A stretch of DNA of 64,000 nucleotides from Flaveria trinervia (taxonomy: Eukaryota > Streptophyta > Magnoliopsida > Asterales > Asteraceae), in assembly GCA_025506515.1 (NCBI GenBank), contig CM046443.1:41157331-41221330 (forward strand). Reading direction: 5' to 3'. The notes beneath the pieces are model-generated. The model ran no database searches, had not been told where the DNA came from, and worked only from the letters and a program-made list of their open reading frames with translations. The translations under genes were made by a program, and so were the position numbers. This document shows positions 22,731 to 34,327 of the stretch, one piece after another. The first letter of the stretch is position 1; each line of letters starts with the position of its first letter.

Positions 22731-23557
22731 CGTCTAGTTATTCGTTGAATTTATTATTTAGACGTTAAAACCTTATAAAAATGGCTATTTAGGTGCCTTA
22801 TGATGGTTTACGTTGGAGCGATGCTTATTATTTTCTTATTAATCATCAATTATATATTTATTGATCAAGTGGGTATTTCTATACCCCTTTTGTATATTCT
22901 TACACTTTGGGATGAAACATGTTACCTTATAACCATTGCACTTGTAAAATGTTTGATTCTTGTAAACCCTTGGGCAATTCACTTACTTGTTGTGATTAGT
23001 TGAACTTTAGTAATTACCATGTATTGACTATTATATGTGCAATCATTAACTATTTCTAGCTTGGCGACGTCATAGATCTGTGGGCTTCACAAGCCTACTT
23101 GGTTAAACCAAGTACACTTGGCTAATCGTATAACTTGTAAATGTGGAAACTTGTAAACTGTCAAGGTTTGATTGTGCAGCTGTCATACATCCCTAGTTAC
23201 TTGGCTCATTAACTTATTACATGAATTGCCATCTTTTATATATTTATGTATGAAAACTATGGAATCTCACCAACGTTATGTTGACCTTTTATTTTTAACA
23301 TGTTTCAGGAAACGCGCAAGTTTGATAGCCACGTTTGAAGCTTATTCATACCTAGGAATGGACCTAGTTAAATAAATGGATGGACTTGAATTATTTCTTA
23401 TTATGCGTTGTTGATTTCTTATTTGAGACTTATGTTTGTAATGTTACATTTGAAACTTATGAATATTATATTTGGATTTAATAATAGCGTTATGTGGCTG
23501 TGAACAATCTTAACTCTCACATCTCGACATTTCCGCCGTCAAGGTTTGGGTGTGACA
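22731..23557 (+). repeat. G 5' LTR, right part
   Basis: Sequence from CGTCTAGTTATTCGTTG to GGTGTGACA matches 56030-56911 of the 3' LTR. Open frames here (for example 22800-23003) are in LTR DNA and have no recognisable product. The 3' LTR carries a GC-rich insert (56727-56792) that is absent here. Confidence 0.9.
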
Positions 23558-23560
23558 GAT

Positions 23561-23575
23561 TGGTATCAGAGCCCC
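23561..23575 (+). promoter_or_regulatory. G primer-binding site (Met-tRNA)
   Basis: TGGTATCAGAGCCCC lies three bases after the LTR end and is a perfect match to the usual plant initiator Met-tRNA site. Confidence 0.88.
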
Positions 23576-24188
23576 TAACTATAGGGATTTAGGTCATTAG
23601 AAATGGTAACTACACTATAATGGATGCATGAACCTTATAGAATCGTATTTATATTCTTGTAAAAATACATTGTTTGCATGCTACATAATGCTATGCCTTC
23701 TTATCTGTGACTTGATGCCTTAGGATAGGGTTGCCTTATGAATGCTTAACTTTGTTACCTATCTCCCCTACACTTATCTTTGACTCTTTGATTCTCCCTG
23801 AACATGAAGCTTCTTAATCTTATTCTCGACGACACGTGGGATCGTATACTTATTGTTTATAGCTTGAATCTTTAGACTTCATGTCTAATCTATACAAATC
23901 TCATCAAGGTTTTGATTTCATGAACCAAAGAAACATTGTGTGACACATTGACACCTGTATTCTGGATTTCCTGGCAAAAGGCCTTCAGGCTAAGGTAAGC
24001 ATTTCGCATAAATCCTATGGGACTAGTTATGCTTACCTAGGGATTTCTGGGATGAGTGATAAACTATGGTCGATATACATAAGTTTCTAAGGCAAATGGG
24101 TCAATTCATCTTGATGTGTCAACGTTTCAAATGGTAATGCATTACCAAATGGAACCATTCTGCATGCCTTACAACACTTAGCTTATTC
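23576..24188 (+). other. G leader; gag absent
   Basis: About 600 bp between the primer site and protease hold no recognisable gag. In a complete chromovirus a gag gene of over 1 kb would lie here, so it has been deleted or is beyond recognition. I see nothing else in this stretch. Confidence 0.6.
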
Positions 24189-24904
24189 TTGTTTAAACTA
24201 CTATTCTTTGTTATCCTTATTCCCGTGTCTTTGGAGTTCGAGCCTATGCTTTGTAAGCCGTGTGTTAATCTAGAAAGATCCTTTACAGTCGAAGTTGCCG
24301 ATGGAAAATCGATCGCCGTTGACGTCGTAATACGCGATTGCACCTTGAGTCTTAACGAACACGAATTCTTCATTGACCTTATTCCTATGCAACTGGGAAG
24401 CTTTGATGTTATTATTGGCATGGATTGGTTAGCTAAGCAACACGCGGAAATTCTATGCGTTGAGAAGTGCATTTGAATTCCCTACCGCCGGTTGATACTT
24501 TGAAAGTCTTTGGGGAGAATTCATCCCAAAGACTCAAACTTATGTCCAGCATTAAGGCCAGAAAGTGCTTAAGTAAGAACTACGTAGCCTTCATGGTGTA
24601 TGTAGTGAATACGAAAGTCAAGGGTAAGGAATTGAAAGATATTCCTATCGTGCGATATTTTCCCAAAGTATTTCCCGAGGATCTTAAGGGTTACCTCCCA
24701 TGCGAGAAGTGAGTTCAAGATTGACTTGATCCCTGGTGCAAACCCTGTGGCTAAATCACCCTATTGTCTTGAACGTCTGAAATGCAAGAACTAGCTAGTC
24801 AACTGCAAGAGTTGACCGATAAGGGATTTATTCATCCTAGTTCTTCACCATGGGGTGCACCTGCGTTGTTCGTGAAGAAGAAATATGGTTCATTCTGTAT
24901 GTGT
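24189..24904 (+). pseudogene. G protease and start of reverse transcriptase
   Basis: This frame encodes the Ty3/gypsy aspartic protease C-terminal half, with VADGKSIAVDVVIRDC, EFFIDLIPMQLGSFDVIIGM and DWLAKQHAEI. After a frame change near 24470 comes the linker (KELKDIPIVRYFPKVFPEDL) and then, in fragments, the RT N-terminus: a diverged IDLIPGA stretch near 24720, SSPWGAP and VFVKKK-like residues near 24850-24890. The frame stops where a reversed copia LTR begins (24905). The catalytic Asp of protease would lie upstream and is not seen. Confidence 0.8.
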
Positions 24905-24970
24905 TGTTAGGACCGTTTACGTACAGAGTAATAATGATCTGTGCATATACAATTCAAATAGTGTGGAATC
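24905..24970 (-). repeat. Reversed Sirevirus-like LTR, terminal piece
   Basis: TGTTAGGACCG at 24905 is the reverse complement of the CGGTCC..AACA end of the S1/S2-type LTR. It abuts G's RT and is cut at 24970 by C3, with GAATC duplicated. The rest of this LTR is at 33038-33605. Confidence 0.75.
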
Positions 24971-25891
24971 TGTAAGATTCTGTGTGTGCCCAAGACACTT
25001 AGAATATTGATGTGGTTAGTACGTTATGATCAAGTCGGGTTATACCCAACAACAAGCTTAACAAACACCTATTAATATTCAATTACATGATATAATTGAA
25101 TATTAACACCAATTTAGAAAATGGGTTTTCTAAACTAGTTGCAAATAAGATGGACAATTATTAGGATATTTTGTTCAATAAATTATTTGTAATGCTATTT
25201 AAATTAGTTGAATAACATTACAAATTAATAATGGTAGTATATATATATATTATACAATTAATGGGTTAGTTGTATAAATAATATATCTAGTTAAGTGGCT
25301 AGTTAACATTTTATGTGTTATAAAATTGAGAGGGAACTCTCATTTTTGAAAGATGTTGGCCGCCCCTCTGCATTGCCATTGGACCTTTGTGTCTTGAAAA
25401 TACAAAGGGCTTAACTAGTCACACACACAACCATTATTCCCATCTTGCATTCAGCTCTCTCTCTCTTTCTCTCTCAAATTTTTCGGAAGTTAGGCAGAAA
25501 AGGGTCTTCTTTGAGAGCTGATTTGTGGTGTTCTCCCTAACAAGAAGGGTGTTTGAATACAAGCTTGGGGTATACAAGCTTGAGGAGGCCTTCTTTGGAC
25601 TCTTGGCGGATTCACAAGCATTCTTCACCCCTTTTCTTTGGTCGATTTTTCTGCAGAAAGGTAGATGTATTCACAGCTCTATGTAGCTGTGATTTTATGT
25701 TCGTTTCTTTATGTTCTTAGCTTGATATTCACATAAATGATCCTTTGGTAATGGGTTGCTTCTTACACTTATATGGACATCTAAGAACATGGTTTTCATC
25801 TTTAAAGGTTTAAAAGTTATATATATATCCGCTGCGTTTTATGAAAAGTTTAAATGGTTAAACTTCGTTTCATGATCTTGCAAACCCCTCA
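24971..25891 (+). repeat. C3 5' LTR
   Basis: A 921-bp LTR from TGTAAGATTCTG to AACCCCTCA. A TCTCTCTCTTTCTCTC pyrimidine tract lies at about 25449-25475. It differs from the 3' LTR mainly by small indels. Confidence 0.93.
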
Positions 25892-25892
25892 A

Positions 25893-25906
25893 TGGCATCA
25901 TGAGCC
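25893..25906 (+). promoter_or_regulatory. C3 primer-binding site (diverged Met-tRNA type)
   Basis: TGGCATCATGAGCC follows the LTR end by one base. It resembles the initiator Met-tRNA site TGGTATCAGAGC with changes; the tRNA used is uncertain. Confidence 0.55.
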
Positions 25907-27331
25907 GGTTATGTGGATGTCTTGCTAGTTTTGTTCTTTAAAATTGGTTTTAAAGGATGGATATAAACCGGTTTGGGGCTGTTTTTTTTCTGTTTTGTTG
26001 AATCCCATCTTTCAAGGTCATATTATACATGCTTATAGTTAAATCTTGAAAGATATATACATATGTTGTTTTGTTGTGTTGTTTGGACAACATCTAAACC
26101 CAAAATTTTCAGTTTATGTTGGCTGAAAATTCATGGGTTTTGTGGGGATTCATCACTTTATTTTAATGATATGTTGGATGTTGATTATGTGCATAACCTA
26201 GCCATGACCCTATGTTGATTTGGTTTGGAATGGATGGTTGATTTTGGTTGTTTTACATTTGGGTTGTAATATTATTCTTTTGTGTTTTTCTTTGAGATGT
26301 AATTTATTTATTCATTCATTTGAAATGTAATAGATAGATTAAGTGCAATTCCTTTATTAGAAAATTTGTATTAGGATATAATTTTGTATATGGAGATGCA
26401 CTAGAAGGAAGCACAAGAAGAAGACACAAAGAGAATGACTTGGAGCATATGGATGCAAGTTCAAGTGGGGTCTATAAAGACTTTAAATTTTGTGTTTCAT
26501 TCAACCCTTAGGAAGACCAATGACCACACTTGTGATGGCAAACAAGTGTGGTCACAATAGTAGCTATGGTTATGCATATATGGTTGTTTATGTTTTATGC
26601 TTGGTTGATTGTTTATTGTTTGTTTTTGGTTGATGTTTTGACATGCATAACAAACTAATTAATAAACATAACAATCTGAAAATTGATGGTTCTTAAAGGC
26701 AAATAAAAGTTATTAAAATGGTTTAATGATTTTAATGATTAAAATTGGTTTTAATCAAAGGACCATAGGGTACCTTGTATTTGAAAGCATGCAAATACAA
26801 GTACATAGAGTTTTCTAAACTTCTATTTTGAGACCTCTAAATATTCCAAAACAGATCAACACCGTCCTTTTACACAACACTTGAGTCACTTGGGAACTCT
26901 TAGTGGGATAAAGGTCACCTAACCATTTTGAGGGAACTGTGATTTGAGGTGAAAATGCATTACTTATGGGATAAAGGTCACCTAACCATTTGTTTTGGCA
27001 AGCTCACACGTGGGTGTAAGTAGGATGTCTTGATTTGCAAACCATGTTTGGATCACCTACAAGTGGTTTCCAAATGGTGTTGATGGGATTTACATGCCGA
27101 CTTTACATATGATGTTCAAGAGTCGATCCCATACCTCTAGAAGTTGCAAATGGTTGCAACCGTCAATCGTGACCACCTTATTAATTTAAATCGTGGGATA
27201 AAGGTCACCTAACCACAATTTAAATGTAATGTTGGGTTCTAGATTTTAATATATAATTGTCCTTAATAGGCATTAATTATTAAAATTGACAATATCGAAA
27301 ATACTAAATAAAACTTTGTTAAATTTTGTAG
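25907..27331 (+). other. C3 leader with a three-copy motif
   Basis: About 1.4 kb of non-coding DNA precedes gag. GGGATAAAGGTCACCTAACC recurs exactly at 26905-26924, 26968-26987 and 27195-27214. The final TTTTGTAG before the gag ATG resembles a splice acceptor. No coding sequence is seen. Confidence 0.65.
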
Positions 27332-28452
27332 ATGGCCTCTTATAATGATAATTCCGATAACTCATCCGCGTCCAACCAATCTTTACGAGCGATCCTCCAA
27401 AAGGAACGTCTAAATCATAACAACTTCATCGATTGGTATCGAAACTTGAGAATTGTTCTCAAGCAAGAGAGACGATCGTACGTTTTAGACGACCCTATCC
27501 CCGATCAACCTAGCGAGGATGATGAGGAGGCCTTCAATGATTGGCTAAAGTACACTGAGGACTCCGTCCAAGTGTCTTGTCTCATGCTAGCAAGCATGAC
27601 TCCGGATCTCCAAAAGGAGTATGAACACCACGGGGCTTATGACATGATAACCAGCTGAAGGAAACGTTCCAACAGCAAGCGAGGGTTGAGCGTTTCGAAA
27701 CGGTTCGAGCACTCCATGCATGTCGTATGGACGACAACCAATCTGTTTCATCTTATGTACTTAAGATGAAAAGTCACATTGATCGCCTCGAGAGGCTTAA
27801 TTGTCCCGTCTCGAAGGAATTGGCCACGGATTTAATCCTCAATGGCCTTACCAAGAGGTTCGAGTCATTCGTGTTGAACTACAACATGAATGCTTGGGAT
27901 AAAAGCATTGGTGAGCTTCACTCAATGCTCAAAACGGCCGAGGCGGCCATGGGTAAAAGGGTTTTACCCGTTCTCACCATTAATGAAGGTGGGAACAACA
28001 AAAGGCCTCGTCCCGCACCCAAGGCAAAGGTTGCCAAGGGTAAGGGACCCGCTTGGGGAAAAGGGAAAGGGGTGGCAAGGGTGCCACCCAAACCACAAGA
28101 GAAGAAGCAAAAGGTTGCTACAAATGACCCATGCTTCAAGTGTGGGGAGATTGGACATTGGGCAAGGAATTGTCCTGTCCATCTCCAAGAGTTGAAAGCT
28201 AAGAAGGATGCCGGGCAGACCTCAGGTACAATATACATGATTCATATTGATCTTAATGTTACATCTTCTAACACATGGGTATTGGATACCGGATGTGGAA
28301 CTCACATTTGCAATTTGTTGCAGGGGTTCACAAGAAGTAGGGACTTCAAACAAGGGGATGTTAGCCTCTTCATGGGAAATGGAACTAAAGTCTTAGTTGA
28401 AGCTCGTGGAGACTACATCCTAAGACTTCCAGTGGTTTGGAAGTTATTTTGA
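27332..28452 (+). pseudogene. C3 gag and protease
   Basis: The start MASYNDNSDNSS at 27332 opens a copia Gag: FIDWYRNLRIVLKQERRSYV and DDEEAFNDWL. One missing base at about 27650 ends the frame, and it resumes in another frame through 27727-28452, with SYVLKMKSHIDRLERLNCPV, a basic linker and zinc knuckle CFKCGEIGHWARNC (28135-28176). The protease motif VLDTGCGTHIC follows (about 28279-28311), with the catalytic Asp-Thr-Gly present. A second single-base loss at about 28432 ends the frame. Both breaks look like base-calling deletions, not decay. Confidence 0.85.
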
Positions 28453-29527
28453 AGAATGTTTTGTATGCTCCTAGTTTGACTAGGAACATTATTTCTGTAT
28501 CCCAATTAAGACATTATGATTATGTATTATCTTTTATTGAAAATGATATTCATGTTTCTTTAAATGGTATGTTCTATTTTAAAGCTATTCCAATTAATGG
28601 TATTTATGAATTGGTTCATGAAAATACTTTAAATAGTTCATTGTACCAAACTAACACCAAGAAACTCAAGTTGGACTTAAGTGATACCTATCTTTGGCAT
28701 TGTCGTCTTGGTCATATAAACAAGAAACGTTTACAAACACTTCAAAAAATGGTCTTTTAAAAACAAATGAATGTGATTCATTTGATGTTTGTGAGTCTTG
28801 TTTACAAGGTAAGATGACTAAGGCACCCTTTAATGGAACTACCGAAAGGGCAAAAGATTTATTAGGAATCATACATTCGGATGTATGTGGTCCTTTTAAG
28901 CCAATGACTAGGAATGGTGAAAGATACTTCATTACCTTTACCGACGATTATAGTCGCTATGGGTATGTGTACTTGTTAAGGCACAAAGACGAAGCTTTTG
29001 AAATGTTCAAAATCTTCAAAAATGAAGTAGAAAATCAACTCAACAAGTCCATTAAAATTCTTCGTACCGATAGAGGAGGTGAATACCTAAGTGATGCCTT
29101 TCAAAATCATCTTAGGAGTTGTGGGATTGTCTCACAACTCACTCCACCTGGAACACCACAACATAATGGTGTGTCTGAGAGGAGGAATCGAACCTTATTG
29201 GATATGGTCCGATCTATGATGGCTAGAAGCACATTACCTCTATCATTTTGGGGTTTCGCTCTGCTCTCCGCGGCCCGTATTCTAAATATGGCCCCAACCA
29301 AAAAGGTAGAAAGGACACCTTTTGAGATATGGCATGGAAGAGTTCCATCCCTATCGTACTTAAGGGTTTGGGGATGTGAGGCTTATGTTAAGACTCCCAC
29401 CCTAAACAAATTGGATGTCCGATCCACCAAGTGTATCTTTATTGGATATCCTAGAGATTCTATGGATATTATTTCTATGATCCAATGGAACAAAAGGTGT
29501 TTGTTGCCAGAAAGGGTAAGTTCTTAG
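28437..29527 (+). pseudogene. C3 GAG-pre-integrase and integrase
   Basis: It continues protease with LYAPSLTRNIISVSQLRHYD, then the pre-integrase zinc-binding motif (WHCRLGHINKKRL ... CESCLQGK), broken at about 28745 in a run of A. The integrase core has HSDVCGP, FTDDYSRYGYVYLLRHKDEA, RTDRGGEYLSDAF and PQHNGVSERRNRTLLDMVRS; the D, D and E of the catalytic triad are visible. The C-terminus shows WGCEAYVK and KCIFIGYP. One G is missing in a run at about 29462. Strand transfer for integration is the expected role. Confidence 0.87.
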
Positions 29528-29724
29528 AAGCAAAGTTCCTTATGGAAGGAGCTAGCAGTAGAACAGTGGATCTTGAGGAAGATCAAGAACCACACCCGAT
29601 GCACGTTTGGTTAAGCTAGCACTCAACATAAGGATGTTGAGGATGATCAAGTGGTTGATCAATACACACAAACGTTCGCAGAAGTGGTAGAACTAGTAAT
29701 CCACCTGAAAGATATGGATTTTTC

Positions 29725-30600
29725 ATGAATGGATGCTATGTGATAGATTCTGATGAACCAACCACATACCATGATGCAATGTCCAACACGGATTGTGACA
29801 AATGGCTTGAAGCCATGAACGTTGAGATGCAATCCATGTATGACAATCAAGTATGGGACTTGGTTGTACCACCTCTTAACTCCAAGATAGTTGGAAGCAA
29901 GTGGGTTTTCAAGAAGAAAACCGATATGCATGGAAACTTGGATACTTATAAAGCTAGACTTGTAGCAAAAGGTTTCACTCAAACTCAAGGGGTTGATTAT
30001 GATGAAACTTTCTCACCTGTTGCGATGCTAAAGTCTATAAGGATATTGTTTGCCATAGCTGCTCATTATGATTATGAGATTTGGCAAATGGATGTCAAAA
30101 CCGCTTTCCTAAATGGATATCTTGAGGAAGATGTCTATATGGTTCAGCCTGAAGGTTTTGTCGATCCAATACATCCTAATAAAGTATGCAAGTTAAAGAA
30201 ATCAATCTATGGATTAAAACAAGCATCGAGAAGCTGGAATCACCGTTTTGATGAGGAAATAAAGAAATTTGGTTTCATCAAAAACGCTGATGAGGCTTGT
30301 GTGTATAAGAAGGCTAGTGGGAGCACAATAACTTTCCTAGTATTGTATGTTGATGACATACTACTATTTGGAAATGACATTCCAACCTTGGAAGGTGTAA
30401 AAACCTGGCTTGGAAGTTGTTTTTCCATTAAGGATCTTGGTGAAGCCGCCTATATTCTGGGAATAAAATCTATAGGGATAGATCAAGGCGGTTGATTGGT
30501 TTGAATCAAAGTGCATATATTGATAAAATCTTGAAAAGGTTCAAGATGGAAAACTCTAAAACTAAGAGGTACCGTACCTATTCAAAGAGGAACGATGTTG
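29725..30600 (+). pseudogene. C3 reverse transcriptase
   Basis: Copia RT with KWVFKKKTDMHGN, KARLVAKGFTQTQGVDYDET, WQMDVKTAFLNGYLEEDVYM, KSIYGLKQASRSWNHRFDEE and the catalytic YVDDILLFGND (about 30345-30377). The frame is uninterrupted from 29725 to 30465, where one A is missing from a short A run, and again at about 30565. All catalytic residues are present. Confidence 0.9.
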
Positions 30601-31336
30601 AGTACGACTCAATGTCCAAGCTCAAAGGATGAGCAAGATAATGAAGGCAATCCCATACTCATCTGCTATTGGATCCATCATGTATGCAATGATATGCACT
30701 CGACCGGACGTGTCATACGCCTTAAGTATGACAAGCCGTTACCAACAAAATCCTGGAAACAGTCATTGGATGGCTGTTAAGAACATACTTAAGTACCTAA
30801 GGAGGACAAGAGATATGTTCCTAATCTATGGATCTGGTGACGAGGAACTCGTTGTAAAAGGTTACACGGCGCGAGTTTCCAAACCGATCGTGATGATTCA
30901 CGGTCTCAATCGGGATACATTTTCATTCTGAATGGAGGAGCTGTCTCTTGGAAGAGCTCCAAACAGGATGTGGTGGCTCTGTCAACTACAGAATCAGAAT
31001 ACGTCGCCGCCTCATTGGCAGCCCAAGAAGCTGCATGGTTGAAGAAATTCATTGCCGATCTAGGGGTTGTCCCTTCCATTCAGGACCCCCTAGAAATCTT
31101 TTGTGATAACGAGGGTGCGATTGCTCAAATCAAGGAACCCCGTGCTCATCAAAAGACTAGGCACATTGAGCGGAGATTCAACTACATACGAGATGAAGTT
31201 GAAAAGGGAAAGATATGTATTCGCAAAGTTCACACGGATCAACGTTGCGGATCCTCTCACGAAGCTCCTTGAAAAGGCAAAGCATGAAGGTCATACTTGT
31301 GCCATGGGACTTCGATATTCTAGTGATTGGATTTGA
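30600..31336 (+). pseudogene. C3 RNase H
   Basis: Pieces in alternating frames: SAIGSIMYAMICTRPDVSYA, a Tyr-Leu-Arg-Arg-Thr stretch, then VVALSTTESEYVAASLAAQE, FCDNEGAIAQIKEPRAHQKT, HIERRFNYIRDEVEKG and, after another lost base at about 31221, NVADPLTKLLEKAKHEGH. The catalytic acidic residues (D, E in TESEY, D in CDN, D in VADPLTK) are present. It ends at 31336. Confidence 0.87.
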
Positions 31337-32112
31337 TCTGTAAATTTTGTATTTGGATATGTGGAACTTTCTATTATTTGAATAAAGTTATTTGGCTATA
31401 ATGTTTCAAATAATATTCCAATTTAGCATGTTTAATCCATGAGTAAAATGTTTACTCTAAATGTCCGTAGTCGTTCATACTTGTGGGAACAAGTTTGAAG
31501 GTAAGATTATTATGAACTTGGATTGGTTGATATTCATAAGGATGAATATAGAGCAATGAGTTGCTACCAAGGTTCATAGATATTTGTGGGACACAAATAT
31601 TGGACTAACCCGCATCTCAAATTTTACTACATGGAATCTTATTGATTGATCATAAGTATATTTGAGTTAAGGCGAATATCATTTTGTATCCTCCGACCTG
31701 AGATACATATTGGGTTTTGATATTCACTAAGTGTCATACCTTGAGCTAATTCTTCACTATCCTGAAATAGTGGACAGTACACAAGAGTGTGTTCAGATAT
31801 GACACGAGGTGTTTGTGAGAACATATGTTGTCAAGATGGAATTTGTTCCTCTTATTCGTTGAGAGTTAGATGTCTAAGGCCTGAAAAGTTAAATCAACAA
31901 GAGATGATCATTCTATGTTCTTGGATTTAACATGACATCTGTAACAAAAGGATAGATGATTGATTCACCTAAATCATTTCAAGTAAGGTACTTGAAAAGG
32001 TGATGATGTTATTGAATGGCTATAAGTCATACGTATTAAGGGTAGTAAACCGTTGTTAGGCGGTATTTACTGCTTGCATCAATCTTCTATGAATCTTGGG
32101 CAAGTGGGAGAT
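31337..32112 (+). other. C3 post-pol untranslated region
   Basis: Some 775 bp between RNase H and the 3' LTR without recognisable coding sequence. The polypurine tract is at 32099-32112. Confidence 0.7.
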
Positions 32113-33037
32113 TGTAAGATTCTGTGTGTGCCCAAGACACTTAGAATATTGATGTGGTTAGTACGTTATGATCCAAGTCGGGTTATACCCAACAACAAGC
32201 TTAACAAACACCTATTAATATTCAATTACATGATATAATTGAATATTAACACCAATTTAGAAAATGGGTTTTCTAAACTAGTTGCAAATAAGATGGACAA
32301 TTTATTAGGATATTTTGTTCAATAATATTATTTGTAATGCTATTTAAATTAGTTGAATAACATTACAAATTAATAATGGTAGTATATATATATATACAAT
32401 TAAATGGGTTAGTTGTATAAATAATATATCTAGTTAAGTGGCTATTAACATTTTATTGTGTTAAAAATTGAGAGGGAACTCTCATTTTTGAAAGATGTTG
32501 GCCGCCCCCTCTTGCATTGCCATTGGACCTTTGTGTCCTTGAAAATACAAGGGCTTAACTAGTCACACACCAACCATTATTCCTCTTGCATTCAGCTCTC
32601 TCTCTCTTTCTCTCTCAAATTTTTCGGAAGTTAGGCAGAAAAGGGTCTTCTTTGAGAGCTGATTTGTGGTGTTCTCCCTAACAAGAAGGGTGTTTGAATA
32701 CAAGCTTGGGGTATACAAGCTTGAGGAGGCCTTCTTTGGACTCTTGGCCGGATTCACAAGCATTCTTCACACCCTTTTCTTGGTCGATTTTTCTGCAGAA
32801 AGGTAGATGTATTCACAGCTCTATGTAGCTGTGATTTTATGTTCGTTTCTTTATGTTCTTAGCTTGATTATTCACATAAATGATCCTTTGTTTAATGGGT
32901 TTGCTTCTTACACTTATATGGACATCTAAGAACATGGTTTTTCAGCTTTAAAAGGTGTTAAAAGTTATATATATATCCGCTGCGTTTTATGAAAAGTTTA
33001 AATGGTTAAACTTCGTTCATGATCTTGCAACCCCTCA
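32113..33037 (+). repeat. C3 3' LTR
   Basis: A 925-bp LTR, TGTAAGATTCTG to CAACCCCTCA, paired with 24971-25891. Confidence 0.93.
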
Positions 33038-33605
33038 GAATCTATTTGATTGGCGATCTAATCAGGGAGAACAGTGAAGATCAATCTAACAATTAATAAA
33101 ACGTTATGAATGATTAGAACATGATCAACTGTGATCTATGAAGTTGGAACAGGTTTGTTGAGTCTGTGGAGGCTAGGGTACGATTATGTGTGTAAGTATT
33201 CGAATTGTTACGTTTTTCCATGAATTAGGTGGTATTTATAGGTTAGTGTTTGCCATTTGTACGACTGAACCATTAGCATGGTTCAGTCATGCGACTGAAG
33301 CATGCGGTTGATCCATCCGCACAACTGAGGGTCCAGTCGTGCGACTGAGTCAATCTTATGTCTCAATCGTGCGACTGATCCAGTCTTCTGGTTCAGTCGT
33401 GCGACTGGTCCATTAGCATGAAGTATTCATGTGTATGGTCCATTAGCATGGTCTATTCGCATGAGAACTTCACACGATTAAGTTTGAACATGTTTCTCAA
33501 TAATTATTGACTAAGAATTATGTAAACAACCACAAACCTATATAGTTACTTCAATATGCTTTATCACAGAATAAACAATGAAATATTAAACATCTCACGT
33601 TCAAA
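33038..33605 (-). repeat. Reversed Sirevirus-like LTR, remaining piece
   Basis: This is the reverse complement of the S1/S2-type LTR: GATTGGCGATCTAAT, ACGTTTTTCCATGAATTAGG, the CAGTCGTGCGACTG palindromes and finally CAATGAAATATTAAACAT. The first 110 bp or so of the LTR are missing on the right, where plus-strand gag of A begins. Together with 24905-24970 it makes about 630 bp. Confidence 0.8.
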
Positions 33606-33620
33606 CACTTCCCCACAGAA

Positions 33621-34250
33621 ATGTCAAAAGGTCAAACAATGAATTTTGTTAAAGAAGCTAAAAAATCTAAACAAGAAGTGTCAAAACCTAAACAACCTAA
33701 AGTTACACATGTGTCACATACTTCCCCACAGAAACCATTCCACCAACATGTTGAAAGTAGATCATGCTACAACTGTGGAAAGTATGGACACATCGCTTCT
33801 CATTGTCCTTACTATCAGACACCAAGTAAGAAAGTTGAACTTCATGACACTAAATCAATTTCTTTGAAACGGAGCTCTATTACTCCACCAAAAAGGATTA
33901 GTGAATATAAAGTTCAAATTGTAAGCCAGTCGTCTGTTTATCACAAACAGGCCTTACACAAAACTGGCTTCTGGAAGGAAAAATTAAGTTCAGTGTCTGA
34001 TAATGAGAGCAAGAAGAAAACAGACCTGCCCTCACCTTCTAATGGACAGTGGGTAGAATTTATGATGTGTGATGCCTCTGGGTCACCCAAGCCAGTTAAG
34101 GGTTGGGTCCCTAACCTAAACTAATCATTTCCTTCAAGTGTGCAGGGTGTCCGCTATAGTGCTTCTACAAATACCTGGATTGTTGATAGCGGCGCATCAA
34201 GGCACATGACTGGGAACTTGTCTCTCCTTTCAAAAATCAAACAAATTAAA
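33621..34250 (+). pseudogene. A gag C-terminus and protease start
   Basis: A continuous frame to 34124 has zinc knuckle CYNCGKYGHIASHC (about 33768-33809) and a Ser/Lys-rich tail ending in PKPVKGWVP. After a stop, protease begins WIVDSGASRHMTGN (about 34168-34209), with the catalytic Asp-Ser-Gly-Ala intact. This protease site is preserved here but has a stop in S2. Integrity ends near 34255 (stop) and at a patch of copied sequence (34293-34327). Confidence 0.8.
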
Positions 34251-34327
34251 GGATGACACGTTTCGTTTGCTGGAAATAAAGCGGCTACATCACATTTCCT
34301 TCAAGTGTGCAGGGTGTCCGCTATAGT
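34126..34327 (+). repeat. 35-bp duplicated segment in A
   Basis: The same 35 bp occur at 34126-34160 and 34293-34327. By comparison with S2 (39345-39395), the second copy replaces about 25-30 bp of the protease region, so it is templated filler copied from 167 bp upstream. Confidence 0.8.

Larger units (their letters stand above)
24971..33037 (+). mobile_element. C3: young full-length Ty1/copia element, TSD GAATC
   Basis: C3 has LTRs at 24971-25891 and 32113-33037, GAATC at 24966-24970 and 33038-33042, a primer site next to the 5' LTR, the order gag-PR-IN-RT-RNase H (27332-31336), and a polypurine tract (GCAAGTGGGAGAT) before the 3' LTR. It has no extra gene. The two LTRs differ almost only by one- or few-base insertions and deletions, with very few substitutions, so the insertion is recent. 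Pol belongs to a plant copia lineage distinct from the S/E/N group; I do not assign it further. Confidence 0.93.

Noticed and set aside
22800..23375. Short open frames near 22.8-23.4 kb as host genes
   Set aside because: They are in G's 5' LTR and match non-coding LTR DNA at 56100-56700.
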